Source: Nissolia schottii
Lineage: Eukaryota > Streptophyta > Magnoliopsida > Fabales > Fabaceae
DNA: 64,000 nucleotides
Assembly: GCA_003254905.1 (NCBI GenBank)
Contig: QANU01099983.1
Location: 186,001-250,000, forward strand
Direction of reading: 5' to 3'
Part shown: positions 51,217-62,340 of the stretch, piece by piece
Numbering within the stretch: the stretch's first letter is position 1
Layout of the letters: each line of letters begins with the position of its first letter
The notes under the pieces: model-generated
Databases searched by the model: none
What the model was told of the DNA's origin: nothing
Seen by the model: the letters and a program-made list of their open reading frames with translations, nothing else
Made by a program: the position numbers and the translations under genes

Positions 51217-51430
51217 TAAACATTCAATTTCGTCATTGAAAATGGTCAGGTTAATATCTGAAGTTGTTAAAAGTCAGTTAAGTTAGTCTTTTAATATCAG
51301 TCAAATTAGTCCTTCATAAAAATTAACATAACCAACTTTTGGCAAACTCAAAGACTAACATGACGATATCTATAACTTGATGATGAACTTGACTAATGCT
51401 GACAATCTCATAAACAAATTTTATGGTTTA
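51217..51430. repeat. Fold-back MITE, copy 2 (family of 7647-7895)
   Basis: Inverted halves with AACATTCAATTTCGTCATTG at the left and the complement of AAACCATAAAATTTGTTTA at the right; shared words GAAGTTGTTAAAAGTCAGTT and AGTCAAATTAGTCCTT match the element at 7647-7895. Confidence 0.5.
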
Positions 51431-53518
51431 TTAATTAAAACTCCTTACATAAGTCAATACTAGCTCAATCCCTTTTGGCTTTTATGGGACAGCAATAACT
51501 TGCATTGACTTGTGATACCAATTTCATAACAGTGGGTCCTTAACATGGTATTGCACCATTAGTACTTGTTGATGTTTAACTATGGTCAACCTTATTTGAA
51601 AAGATCACACACACACACATATATATATATGCATGTTCATGTTTACATATGCAATATAATTGCTTGGGTGTGATGTGATTTTAATCTACAAACACCATCA
51701 TGATATATAGCCCCCATCTTTATTGCCTCCATGCTGGGGCCAAAAGAATCCTATCATAAAAACACAACTTTTGCTCCACTTTAGTGCCCATCTTTTGCAC
51801 TGTGAAGATCGAACAAAATATTCTGTTACAATTTGCCAGCTACTTTTTTCTTGGCAATTGATAGAGTTTGCAATTTAGTTGAATTTATAGCCTGAACCAA
51901 GTCCTTCAATATGATTTGGTACTTAAAAGTTGTGATTTCTAATTTTCTACAGCCTAATGAATATAGTATTTCTATTAAAAAGCAATAAAGAAGATATTTA
52001 AATACTCAATCGAACATGACAAATTCTTAGTTATTCTTAAAACAAGATGAATTATTGTTTGATACATTCGTAAATATAAGCATTATTATCTCCAAAATCA
52101 TTAACACTCACTAATATATCAAACTATAAATGAATCAGAGCAAAAATTTCTTTAGCTCTGGAAGCAAATAAAAATTTCTCAAGGAAGAGAAAAAGCTGTG
52201 CTAATAGTTGTCGATTGACAACAATGAAAACTCCATTTACATTTTTTTTCTTTTTCTGTTTTTTTGTTTACTTTAACTTTTCTTTTTAAACAGTATGCTG
52301 GAATCATTAAATATATCTAGGCCCAATTCCTTCTAGGCTCAATATATAACATACAACTTTTGGCCCAAATTTTCATCTTGGGTCAATCAAAAGATCTAAC
52401 CCACTATGAAAGCCCAGAGGTCCTTGAAATTATTGCATTTTGCCCCCAAAAGGGGTGGGGGGAAACAAATATATCCAAGAAACCCGTATCTGATTTCGTT
52501 TCGTGGAATGACACGTGGCAAAAAGGTCAAACCAGAAGCAGACAGATGTCACTATATAAGAAGCATATTATTATGATGCTAAACGTTGCATTTGGTTCAG
52601 TCATTTTGGTGTTGAAAACACTCTCTTAATGTCATAGCACCATAATAATGTGCGTTTAGTTTGGAGCTAGAATTCTCACAGCTTAGCTCCTGGAGTTACA
52701 GGTACTTAATTATGTGCCTTGTGATGTGTTAATTAAGCTTTTTTTGTTGTGTCTCGTACGTGCAGAAGTGTCTTGTAGATAAATTAAATTCACTCTTTTC
52801 AATAAAATGACCTCGATTGTCTTAGATGTTAATTTCACTCCCTTACTCTCTATGAAAACTTTGGAATCTGTTCTATCTTTTATTTTTCCTAATGCTGAAC
52901 CACTCCATGTTATGTCTTGACTCTTGAGGAATTGTGTTCACAATTATAGATTGTTCGGTTCGGACACAAAATGGATCTTGAGTCTTGATACATACATACT
53001 ATTAAAACAAAAAAAAAAAAAAAAAGAAAGAAAGAAACAAATGAACTCTAGTATATGCAAAATAGCAGTGAAATGAGTGACCCTTCCGCATAACTCTTTT
53101 TTGTGATTAGATGTTTAATTGATTGGGAAAGAGAGGAGAGGCATGGTAGCCTTGGGCTTTTTGGTGAGAACACCGAAGTAATTTATACTGTTTTTATAAA
53201 TATTTTTAAAGGGATATATTAAGAAGTTTCTTAAATATTAATTGAAAAAAAATTGATACTTATTTTTAACTAATGTTTAAAGGAAAGATGTCACAAAAAA
53301 TGATACTAATAACATTATACTTACTGAATAAAAAATACTGTTGACTCGATTACGGACCATTTGATTTTGAGACATATGGCTGTTATCTATCATGTTCTTT
53401 GACTATGCACAAAAAGGTCATAGCATTTTACTCCATAGGCCTTATATGCATGCACTCCAAAATTGAAATCCCTCTTTCCCCATATTGACCCCACATTCTG
53501 ATTTATTCAGGACAAAAT
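51431..53518. other. Intergenic with a promoter-like stretch
   Basis: No gene is supported. A G-box/ABRE word (ACACGTGGC, about 52511) and a TATA-like CTATATAAG (about 52552) are correctly spaced, but no protein frame of note follows. The end of this stretch may contain a leader intron of the Myb/SANT-like gene (acceptor TTATTCAG just before its ATG). Confidence 0.4.
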
Positions 53519-54793
53519 ATGTCAGCTGCACAAGATGGATTTCTAGCACGACCAAAGGCAGAATGGACACCAACTCGTGATGCATACTTGGTGGAACTCC
53601 TCATGGAGCAACACAAGGTTGGGAGAACGGCTTACAATGAGTACAAGAATGAAGTGATCAAGTGTGTCACCTGGGATTTCAACAAGAAGTTTGGCTTGAA
53701 CTTGGAAGAGAATCAGATCAAGAACCGCTACAATGTCATGAAGAAAGACTATGGTGTTGTCAAGACACTGCTTAGTCACAAGGAGTTTGGCTGGGATGAA
53801 ACTAGGCATATGGTTGTGGCTGATGACAAAGTTTGGGACAATTACATTATGGTAAGCAACATTCTACTAAGCATATGTTTATGTATCAAATGTTGTATCA
53901 AACTTTATTCCTCATGCACAAAAATTACAAAAGGTGTTAAGTTCGGCTAAGATTTGATTCTTTTACAGTGAACGTGATTTATAAAATGAGAAAATATGAA
54001 ATTATTCACTCTTATATCAATATAGTAAAACCTACTAACAATGCACTGCACCGATTCAAGGCTGGATAACCTCTCATTTTCTTACTTTACAACCCCATTT
54101 ACTTCAAAGGATTTTAATCTGTTTTGCTCATTGGAAAAATTTGTCTAACTACATTTAGGTAAGATGTGAAGCGAGGCCTTTTCGGCGCAAGAGCCTCCCA
54201 TTGTATAAAGAGATGTCGATCATTTTTGAAGGTGAAACCATGACACAATTTCCTTGTGCTGTTCATGGAATTGCACAACCAAGTTATGTAGTTTGTTGAA
54301 TGCAGGGGAAAGAGGTGTCCCAAAGGGTCAATTTCTTAGTGGAGCAATGGCAACAGCAGAAGAAGGAAACAGCAACACAGAAACTGTGAGGTCTTCAGAG
54401 CCGTGTAACATACCAACACAAGTAATTGATGGCACCCTTGACTCCGATTCAATAATCCGAATCAACGACGTACCGGTCAGGAAGCACAGATTCGCCAATC
54501 CATCGGGATCAATTCGCAAGAAGCGAGCGCACTACAGGATCGACGAGACGATAGAGACCGCGTTGTATGAGGTTTTCGCAGCCAAGTCCAAAGCCAAGCA
54601 AAGAAATGCAGTCAATGCAACTGCAGTGTACAAGAACTGCTTGGAGGAATTGCAGAAATTGGAGGATTTGGATGACAACGAGTTTGCCAAGGCTGTTAAT
54701 GCTCTTAAGGATGACAAGAATGCCATTGCTTTTATGACAATAAAAGGGCCTAGACGTTTGACTTGGTTAAAGTCTCTATGGCACTCACAGTAA
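53519..54793 (+). CDS. Myb/SANT-like DNA-binding protein, three exons
   Basis: Exons 53519-53851, 54159-54231 and 54306-54793 join in frame (297 residues). Residues about 14-110 form the Myb/SANT-like domain (Myb_DNA-bind_3) found in plant L10-interacting MYB-like proteins and in Harbinger-derived proteins: KAEWTPTRDAYLVELL, NQIKNRYNVMKKDY, GWDETRHMVV and VWDNYI. The second exon carries the usual follow-on KSLPLYKEMSIIFEG. The C-terminal half is polar, with a basic patch (IRKKRAHYRIDE) and a helical end. It probably binds DNA in the nucleus; the targets are unknown. It could be a domesticated transposon protein. No breaks seen. Confidence 0.75.
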
Positions 54794-55293
54794 CATTTTG
54801 TAAAGTTTATATATAAAAATCATATAGAAACCTACACTGCATGTTTGTTCTTTCAGCAACCTTCTAGTGAATTTAGCACAAAAAGACCAGCATGTTACTC
54901 CGAAGTTCAAATGTTATTTTGTTTGAGATTAATATTTCCCTACACATTTTTAACTTAAGTACTTCAGTTCATATCATAATGCTAATTAAACCTGTGTGGT
55001 ATATGGTCCAAGATTCCACTTTTACTTTATGTACGTTCTGTGATATCTAATTCTGTAATCACACACTGCAAGTTAACAACAACATGCCATGCCTTGGGGA
55101 CCAGGACCAGCTCAATGGCATGGGAAGGGGTCCAATGTTGATTGCTGGCAATTAATTTCTTTCTAGGAGAAGCAATTTTGCACAAAATAAAATGATGAGT
55201 AATCTGATTAAAGAAGGTGCTAGCTTCTTAGGTTTATTAAGATAAGAAATTTAGGATAAGTTGGCAATGTGTTGCTAGTGGGACAACTGTGTT
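54794..55293. other. Intergenic, no gene seen
   Basis: AT-rich 3' flank of the Myb/SANT-like gene leading into the thaumatin promoter. Confidence 0.45.
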
Positions 55294-55302
55294 CTATAAA
55301 TA
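55294..55302 (+). promoter_or_regulatory. Possible TATA box of the first thaumatin gene
   Basis: CTATAAATA lies about 350 bases before the ATG, implying a leader of roughly 320 bases. The leader is purine-rich, then CT-rich close to the ATG. Confidence 0.4.
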
Positions 55303-55646
55303 GTTCCAAACCCTGGCTAGTGGTTGATTACTTAAGCACCAGGTTAAGGAAAATAAAAAAATAAAAAAGGAAATTTGATGTGTATTTTTTCTTTATAGCT
55401 AGAAAGGGATATATCATTGGACCTTGGAGCTGAGTAACAGTGAAGAAGTGAGTCAGCTAAACAAAACCAGAAAATTACAAGCAACAAGGAAGCAAAAATG
55501 AAAGAAAGAAAAGCAAATCAAAAACAGAGAAAAGAAGGAACTAAAAACAGAGCACTCTGCTTCACATAAAAGAAAAAAGTGAAGCTCTTTAGTCTTCTTC
55601 TGAATCAATCAATCCTTCAATCAACAAAGCTTTCATCTTTTGCAAA

Positions 55647-57671
55647 ATGGGTCGTCTTCTCCTCTTTCTCATTCTTCTCAGCTTCTTCACATTCTCTTTC
55701 CTCTCAGGTAAAAACAATAAAAATCAAAACTTTGAAGTGAAACAGAGGATTATTTCTTTTAAAAATCGCTCCTTTTTTCTGTTGCAGAGGTGCAATCAGC
55801 CTCGTTCAAGATTGTGAACAAGTGCCGCCACACAATATGGCCGGGGCTCCTCTCCGGCGCCACCTCGCCGCCGCTCCCCACCACCGGCTTCGCCCTCAGG
55901 GCCGGAAAATCAAGGACAGTCACCATCCCTAGGTCATGGTCGGGTCGGATTTGGGCGCGGACCCTCTGCGGCCAAGGCTCCGACGGAAAATTCTCCTGCT
56001 TCACCGCCGACTGCGGCTCCGGCAAGGTCGAGTGCTCCGGCGCCGGCGCCAAGCCGCCGGCCACGCTGGCGGAGTTCACGCTCAACGGCGCCGACGGGTT
56101 GGACTTCTATGACGTCAGCCTCGTCGACGGTTACAACCTTCCGATGCTGATCGTGGCGAAGGGCGGCACCAAGGGAGGATGCAGCGCCACCGGGTGCCTG
56201 GTGGATCTCAACGGCGCGTGTCCCAAGGATCTCAGGGTGGCGCGTGGGAATGGGAGTAGCGGGAGCGTGGCGTGCCGGAGCGCGTGTGAGGCTTTTGGGG
56301 ATCCAAGGTATTGTTGCAGTGAGGCTTACGCTACGCCTGACACGTGTAGCCCTTCGGTGTACTCGCTTTTCTTCAAGCACGCTTGCCCACGCGCGTATAG
56401 CTACGCGTATGATGACAAGACCAGCACCTACACGTGTGCTTCTTCTAATTACTTGATCATTTTCTGCCCTTTGCCATACACCAGGTGAAATTACTCTTTT
56501 GACCATGTGCTATGATTTTCATTTTATTTTATTTATCCTTTAATATTGATTGGTTGTGGGAGCCTTCTTTTTATAGGAGTATGTTCTCGAATACATATCT
56601 ACAGAATAAATTAATACCCGCATATGCTTATAATTGGACCTTGGAATAAGTTTTTTAATAATAATAATAATAATAATTGGAGTAATGTTGACCAGACCAA
56701 CAGAAATTCATGTATTAAATAAGCTGCTTGAAATGGAGTTGCAAATTAGGGGGCTCCTAGAATTTGTCATCCAATGTGAATAAGCTTGATTCTCTTTATG
56801 CATACCGGTGAACACTAGCAAACACGTGTTTATAATTTCATATGCTTAAAAGTGGGCATGCCCCTAGAACTTTGATTATATGTTCCACCATGTTTTCAAA
56901 CTTGCTTTCCTTGTGGTGTTTGGATTTTCCTTGGTGTTTTTTTGGTTTTATGGCCCACATGCCAACCCCAAATCACATAGCAGGACAGAAGGGGATGCAC
57001 TTTTAAGATTTTGACATCTTTAGATTTGTCGTCTTCTAATTAAGTAGCGTTGTTATATATACAACCATTCATTTACTCCTACCATCCTACCCAACAATTT
57101 AAGCTTTTGGGTGAGCGAGTGAATTCTTGATACGGTGTTAGAAATTCTATGATTAATTGGTATAAAGTTTGATCATTGTCGCCCTTATTCTTCTACATAA
57201 ATTAAATGAGTTTCAGCAAATAAGTGGGCTTATGCATCATCAACGCTTCAAGCGCAGATGACTTGTGTGAAAAGACAAATTAAGATATGAAATCATTCAC
57301 TTAGCTGTATTGAACGGCTTAAGTTTTTTAGAGGGACGAGTCTTTGACGTGTAGTAATTGATTGCAAAACTAGAATTGCATCAATTGCAAATCTAAATTA
57401 GGGCTAAGAATGTCTCAAATGTCTACTCCTTCTGAGTAGTTAATAACGTGTGCATGCGTATTTTCTTTGGACTATGAGCAGCCAAAAAGTTCTTGGAGCA
57501 AGGAAAGACGGCGCGCCGCTACCTCTGGTGAACAAAACTATGATGTACTTGTCAAGGCGACAATCGAGCGGCTCTTCATCCACAGGTCTGATCCCATTGC
57601 AGAGTATAGCTTATGTTGCCTCTATTGCGGTCGCATTCTTCCTGTTCTTCCCTTGTTTTCATACTTTATGA
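55647..57671 (+). CDS. Thaumatin-like protein 1 with alternative C-terminal extension
   Basis: Thaumatin-like proteins (PR-5 family) are secreted, cell-wall or membrane-linked proteins, often antifungal or developmental. Exons: 55647-55707, 55788-56484 and 57482-57671, giving 315 residues. A signal peptide (LLLFLILLSFFTFSFLS) fills residues 4-20. The thaumatin domain has all 16 cysteines and conserved IWARTLC, LAEFTL, DFYDVSLVDGYN and YSYAYDD. If intron 2 is retained, the frame stops at once (AGG TGA, 56483-56488) and makes a 253-residue secreted form. If spliced, a Ser-rich linker (RRQSSGSSSTG) and hydrophobic end (IAYVASIAVAFFLFF) follow, like a GPI-anchor signal. It is a tandem relative of the gene at 62341. 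Confidence 0.88.
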
Positions 57672-60600
57672 CTTGTGTTTATTTTGCGTGGACACTTCAG
57701 GAAGATAGTGACCACGAAACCTAACCGAATCTTAATTGTATCCGTGTAAGCTCTTCATGCTGTTTCCCTCCATACTATTCTTTACACATTAAACTATGAA
57801 ATGCATGTGCTGATTCTACTCATCATGCAGGACTTGAAGGATATCATGTATATGAAACACTGTAAATTTCTTTGTTATGTCATCTCTTTTTGCCTCCCTG
57901 TTTTACTACTTCAATATACGTCAACATTGCAATATCATTTCTGTTACGATTTTATCAGCGCGGGAGGGATTAACAATTTTCCAAAGTACTACTTTGGAGT
58001 CAGATTTTTGCAAGCTTATGAGAGGCAGAACTATAGTTTGTCACAATTACTGAGATAAACTGCAACCATGTGTACATGAATGGCTTTATGGAGTGATGTT
58101 TTTTGCACAATTATTGGATTCATTATGGTCAAAATATATGTGGCACCCTACTAAATTTATAGGCAAAACCTTGAAGCTAAATGCATTTGTCATATATAGT
58201 AGTAGCATTGTTATTTCTTCTGTATCCCCCAACACTAGAGAACATGCTTGAGGACTATGAAGTTTCCATCAAAGCCGTGTAACTAATATTCTTGCAATCT
58301 GACTCCAATATTCAGGTTACTTCCAAGCAATTACATAGAATTTCCGTAGTGTTGCAGCATCTCTTGAACAGATTAGCTTTCATTTTATCTTCATGCTAAG
58401 TTTTTTTCCCCCCTTTTTGGGCCATAATGCTAAGTTGAATAAAGAAATGGAACTTAATTACAACACACTAGTCTTACTGACTGAGCTTTTTCAATTTTTG
58501 GTCAAACACTATCTGTGAATTTGGCAAATAAGTTGGGCTTTATTATCATTTATGGATCCAGACCCATCTTGCGTAAGTGTTTTGTATCTGTGCAACGAAT
58601 GGATAAAAAATATTGTTCTAAACAAAATATAAATTTTATTAATTATATGACTTTGGACTATATTGGGTCAGCTCGAAATATAACTTGAACCTAATTCGAA
58701 AAGACACCTAATCCCAATAGACACCTGGTTAAATTTAACAATTTGTTCTGCCTAATATGTTTTGGGTTGAACTGGGTCATCGAGGTGGGCTGTGTCATGA
58801 ACATTCTTACTAGTGATTTCATTAAAAAAAAAACTATAATGAAAACTAAAGACTAGAATGGCTCAATCTCTCTTTATGCGTAAAGTTACTAAGATCCCAA
58901 CTTAAATCTTACAAGTGTGAAGAAGTCAGTCAATTTTACTATTATTATTTTGATTAAATGATTTTACAGTTTAAATTGTATAACAATTTCATGTTTTACA
59001 TTTTTTTTTGACATTTTTTTTGGCAAAGTTAGTGGCCATTAACATTTGATATTGATTAATATTGTCTTGGCTTAGCTAAACTGTGGTAATGGCTCAATCA
59101 TGCATCCGATTTCATAGGAAACTGTGGCAAGGTCTAAATATTGCAAGCTTTCACCTAGTTCTTCATAAGATGCTTGAATCCGTTTTACACAAAACGGATG
59201 GTTTTTTCTATCGTCCTTCCGACAATAATAATATTCTTTGAAAAAGAAAAGAAAAAGAAAAAAAAAAAGTTAACTTTGTATAAGTGAAAATTGAGAACAA
59301 AAGTGGGGTCTCTTTCCCAATCTTGAACGTGAAAAAACTCATAACCATTGTTCAACTCTTTTGGCAATTACCCTACTTGTTTTTCTTTTTTAACATTGGG
59401 CCATAAATTCATTACGATGTGCCTAAGAAAGGACGCGTTTAATCAGCCTTAGCAATCGTGTGTTTTTTTAAACATCTTCATGATGCTAGCATGCAAGTTG
59501 TTGAAGTTCCTGTTACTGCAAATCTAAACCGCAACATGTCTATGTTTTTTTCCCATATTTAATGGGTGCTCAAAACCCTTAAAAAAAGAGAGAGAAGAGC
59601 ATGCACGAGCGTGACTAAAACTCTAGTATCAACAAAGGAAAAAAAATGCAATAATAAAATATTACAAAAGAAATTTCAGAGTCACCCTTTAATTATAAGC
59701 TAATATGCAATCACTCTCCCATGCATCTGCAAGATTGGTAACCATATTTTCTCCTCATATGTGTCAATATGCTTTTCGGTTTTTACTTTATTTTTTGTGA
59801 TTATTGAAGGGTGGTTTTTCAAATACCTCAAGCTATTTAATTTATCAATTTTTGATAAATTTTATTATTAAATTCATCAAATTTGATTATCATTTCATAA
59901 TTTAATATAACATATTAATAGACTATATGATCTAATATAATAAATTAATATTTTTTAATATCATATTTGTAGAGAGGTGTATCATAAACTCAACTGATCT
60001 GAAAATTTTTTAAACCTCTTATAAGTTGACTATTTGAATGATTTGACTAATGAAAAATTTATTACGATCATATAAAACATGAAATGATAACAAAATTAGA
60101 TGAATTTCGATGTAAAACTGATAAAAAAATATTTCATATAGAGTATTTAATCAAACACCTGAAGGAATTAATTTTAAGTATGAACATTGTTTTTGTGTGT
60201 TTGAACCATCACCTTTTTATTTAAAAAAAACATTAATTGTGCTTATTTTGTGAGGAATGAATACTATGTCAATATTTTCGTTGGATGAGATCTCTTTATC
60301 TAGTGGTGGAAGGATGTAGTATCCACCAAAATAAATGATTACAAATATATAACTATATGTTTTTTCTTTTAAAAAAAACTGAGTTTTTTTCCCCTCAAAA
60401 GGTTTTTCATGTTAAAAGAAGACTTATTTAATTTTGGGTTGGGCCAAGAGCCAAATACGGGAAACAAGGAACCCTGTCAATAAAATTTGTGTATTTCATT
60501 TACATTATGGGTCTCTGCAAGTCAAAATTTGCAGGTTACGATGGGGAGTGCCATAAAAAGAAGAGAAGAGATAATAATGGAATCCAATGCTGCCACTCTG

Positions 60601-61244
60601 GCACGTACCATCCATCATGCACAACAACGGTCGTATGATCTGATCTGACGTGGCAACATCATATGGGAGGAATGATGGTCCCACTTTCCACTTGTAGTGT
60701 CCACCTCACACTATTACAGTGACCACGTCTTACTTTTGTTGAGACCATTCCATGGTCATTACTCATTCAGCACTAATGGGCGGAAGGGAATGAATTGCAT
60801 GCATGAAGCTAGAAACATTTACCATAATAATTTTAGTTAATTTGGGATTTCCAATTTAGGGTTGAATAATAAAATAAAATTGTGATCATGTTGTGACTAC
60901 TTTTAGATGGAGCGTGTTTTTGCTAAGACCTCCAAGATCATACAATGGTCATCCTTATTAAGACTTTTATTTTCACATATTGATAGAAAGAATTCGACTA
61001 TTCAAATCAAAGTAATGATCCAACTCAATCAACTTTTTTTTTATATATATTTCACAATTTTGCACTTACATTTTTAGTAATAGTTACTTTTCATCTTCTT
61101 TGTTTATATTTGTTTAAACAACTTATTTGTTTCCTCCCATTATTACTAATGCTTATGCTTTTATAGTTAAGGATAAGAATGTGAATACTTTAAAGTGAGA
61201 TATCTCATTATAAAAAATAAAATGAGATATTGAATAAGAGAAAT
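57672..61244. other. Intergenic, AT-rich
   Basis: No gene supported. Homopolymer-rich, with T-runs and short repeats. Confidence 0.5.
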
Positions 61245-62135
61245 GTGTTGTGTACGTTCAAAAAGTATCATTAAGTATTCATTGATATTAAATATTGATT
61301 TTCTCTTTCGTCCATACACTTTTTCTAATTCATGTTCTTCTCATTCTCCTTTCATTTTTCTTCCTTTTTAGTTTTTTCACTTCAACCACACACCCTCCTT
61401 TCATTTTTTATCAATTATTTCACTTGAAATTGCTATTTTTTTTTTCTTCATTATGTTGTTTTATTCTTCTTCGTTTTCTCTTTTCTTGTTCTTTTTTTTT
61501 TCCGTTTCTTGTTTCTTTATTTGTTTCTACCATTTCTTGAGGTTTGTCTTCATTTTTTCGTCTTAAGGCATTATGGAGAGCATAAATGAAGACATTATTC
61601 TTTGATCCATGTTATTCTATAATTTTTGTAATAATTTTGCGTGGTGTAATGTTTGTTTATATATGTTATAATATTTGTTCATGAGTTTATAGCGTTTATT
61701 TTAGAGTGTTGTAATGTTTGTTTATTTTTAATGTAATGTTTATTTATTTGTAGTGTAATGTTTGTTTATAAGAGAGTGAGTGAGAGAACATGAGAGAGGG
61801 TGTCATCACTATTAAGTTTGTGTGATATCTTATTTTATTCTATTTTTTGTGTTTCATAATGTTTATTATTTAACGTTTGTTCATTTGTTTTGTAACGTTT
61901 GTTTACAAGCGAGCATGAATGCATGTGTTTTAGAGTGTAAGTGGGCAAGAGAGAGTGCAGAAGGTATTTTTCGGCATTTAATGTGCTGCAGGTCCCATTT
62001 TATCTAGCTTTCTTTCATGAAAATGTTTGTTCATCAATTATGTAATATTTATTCATGTGTGTATGGAATGTTTGTTTACGTATTTGTAATATTTAGTGGA
62101 CAACTTATGGATACTTTTTATGTACACGTAAAATT
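61245..62135. repeat. TIR element with repeated GTAATGTTTGTTTAT words
   Basis: The ends pair as inverted repeats: GTGTACGTTCAAAAAGTATCA at the left, and the complement of GGATACTTTTTATGTACACGT at the right. The right half holds many diverged copies of TGTAATGTTTGTTTAT. The vocabulary resembles the family B MITEs at 21281-21952. The left half is T/C-rich. No coding capacity. Confidence 0.5.
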
Positions 62136-62340
62136 GCTCATTGAACAAATAGAAAGAAAGCGAAACTCGTTCTCATTTTAATTTAAAGATGTAATTAGGG
62201 TTTTCAAACTCGAATTGTAAAGGGTATGAATGTCCCTGCCAGTTATTATCATTGGACTACTAAAACAGTCCCTCAGAAACACTCTTGCTCCATTTATGGC
62301 CGCCACTCCCATCTCTCTCTCACTCTCGCGGCGAGCCCCA

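Noticed and set aside
61295-61540. 81-residue Phe/Leu/Ser-rich open frame
   Set aside because: Product of a T/C-rich tract within a repeat element.
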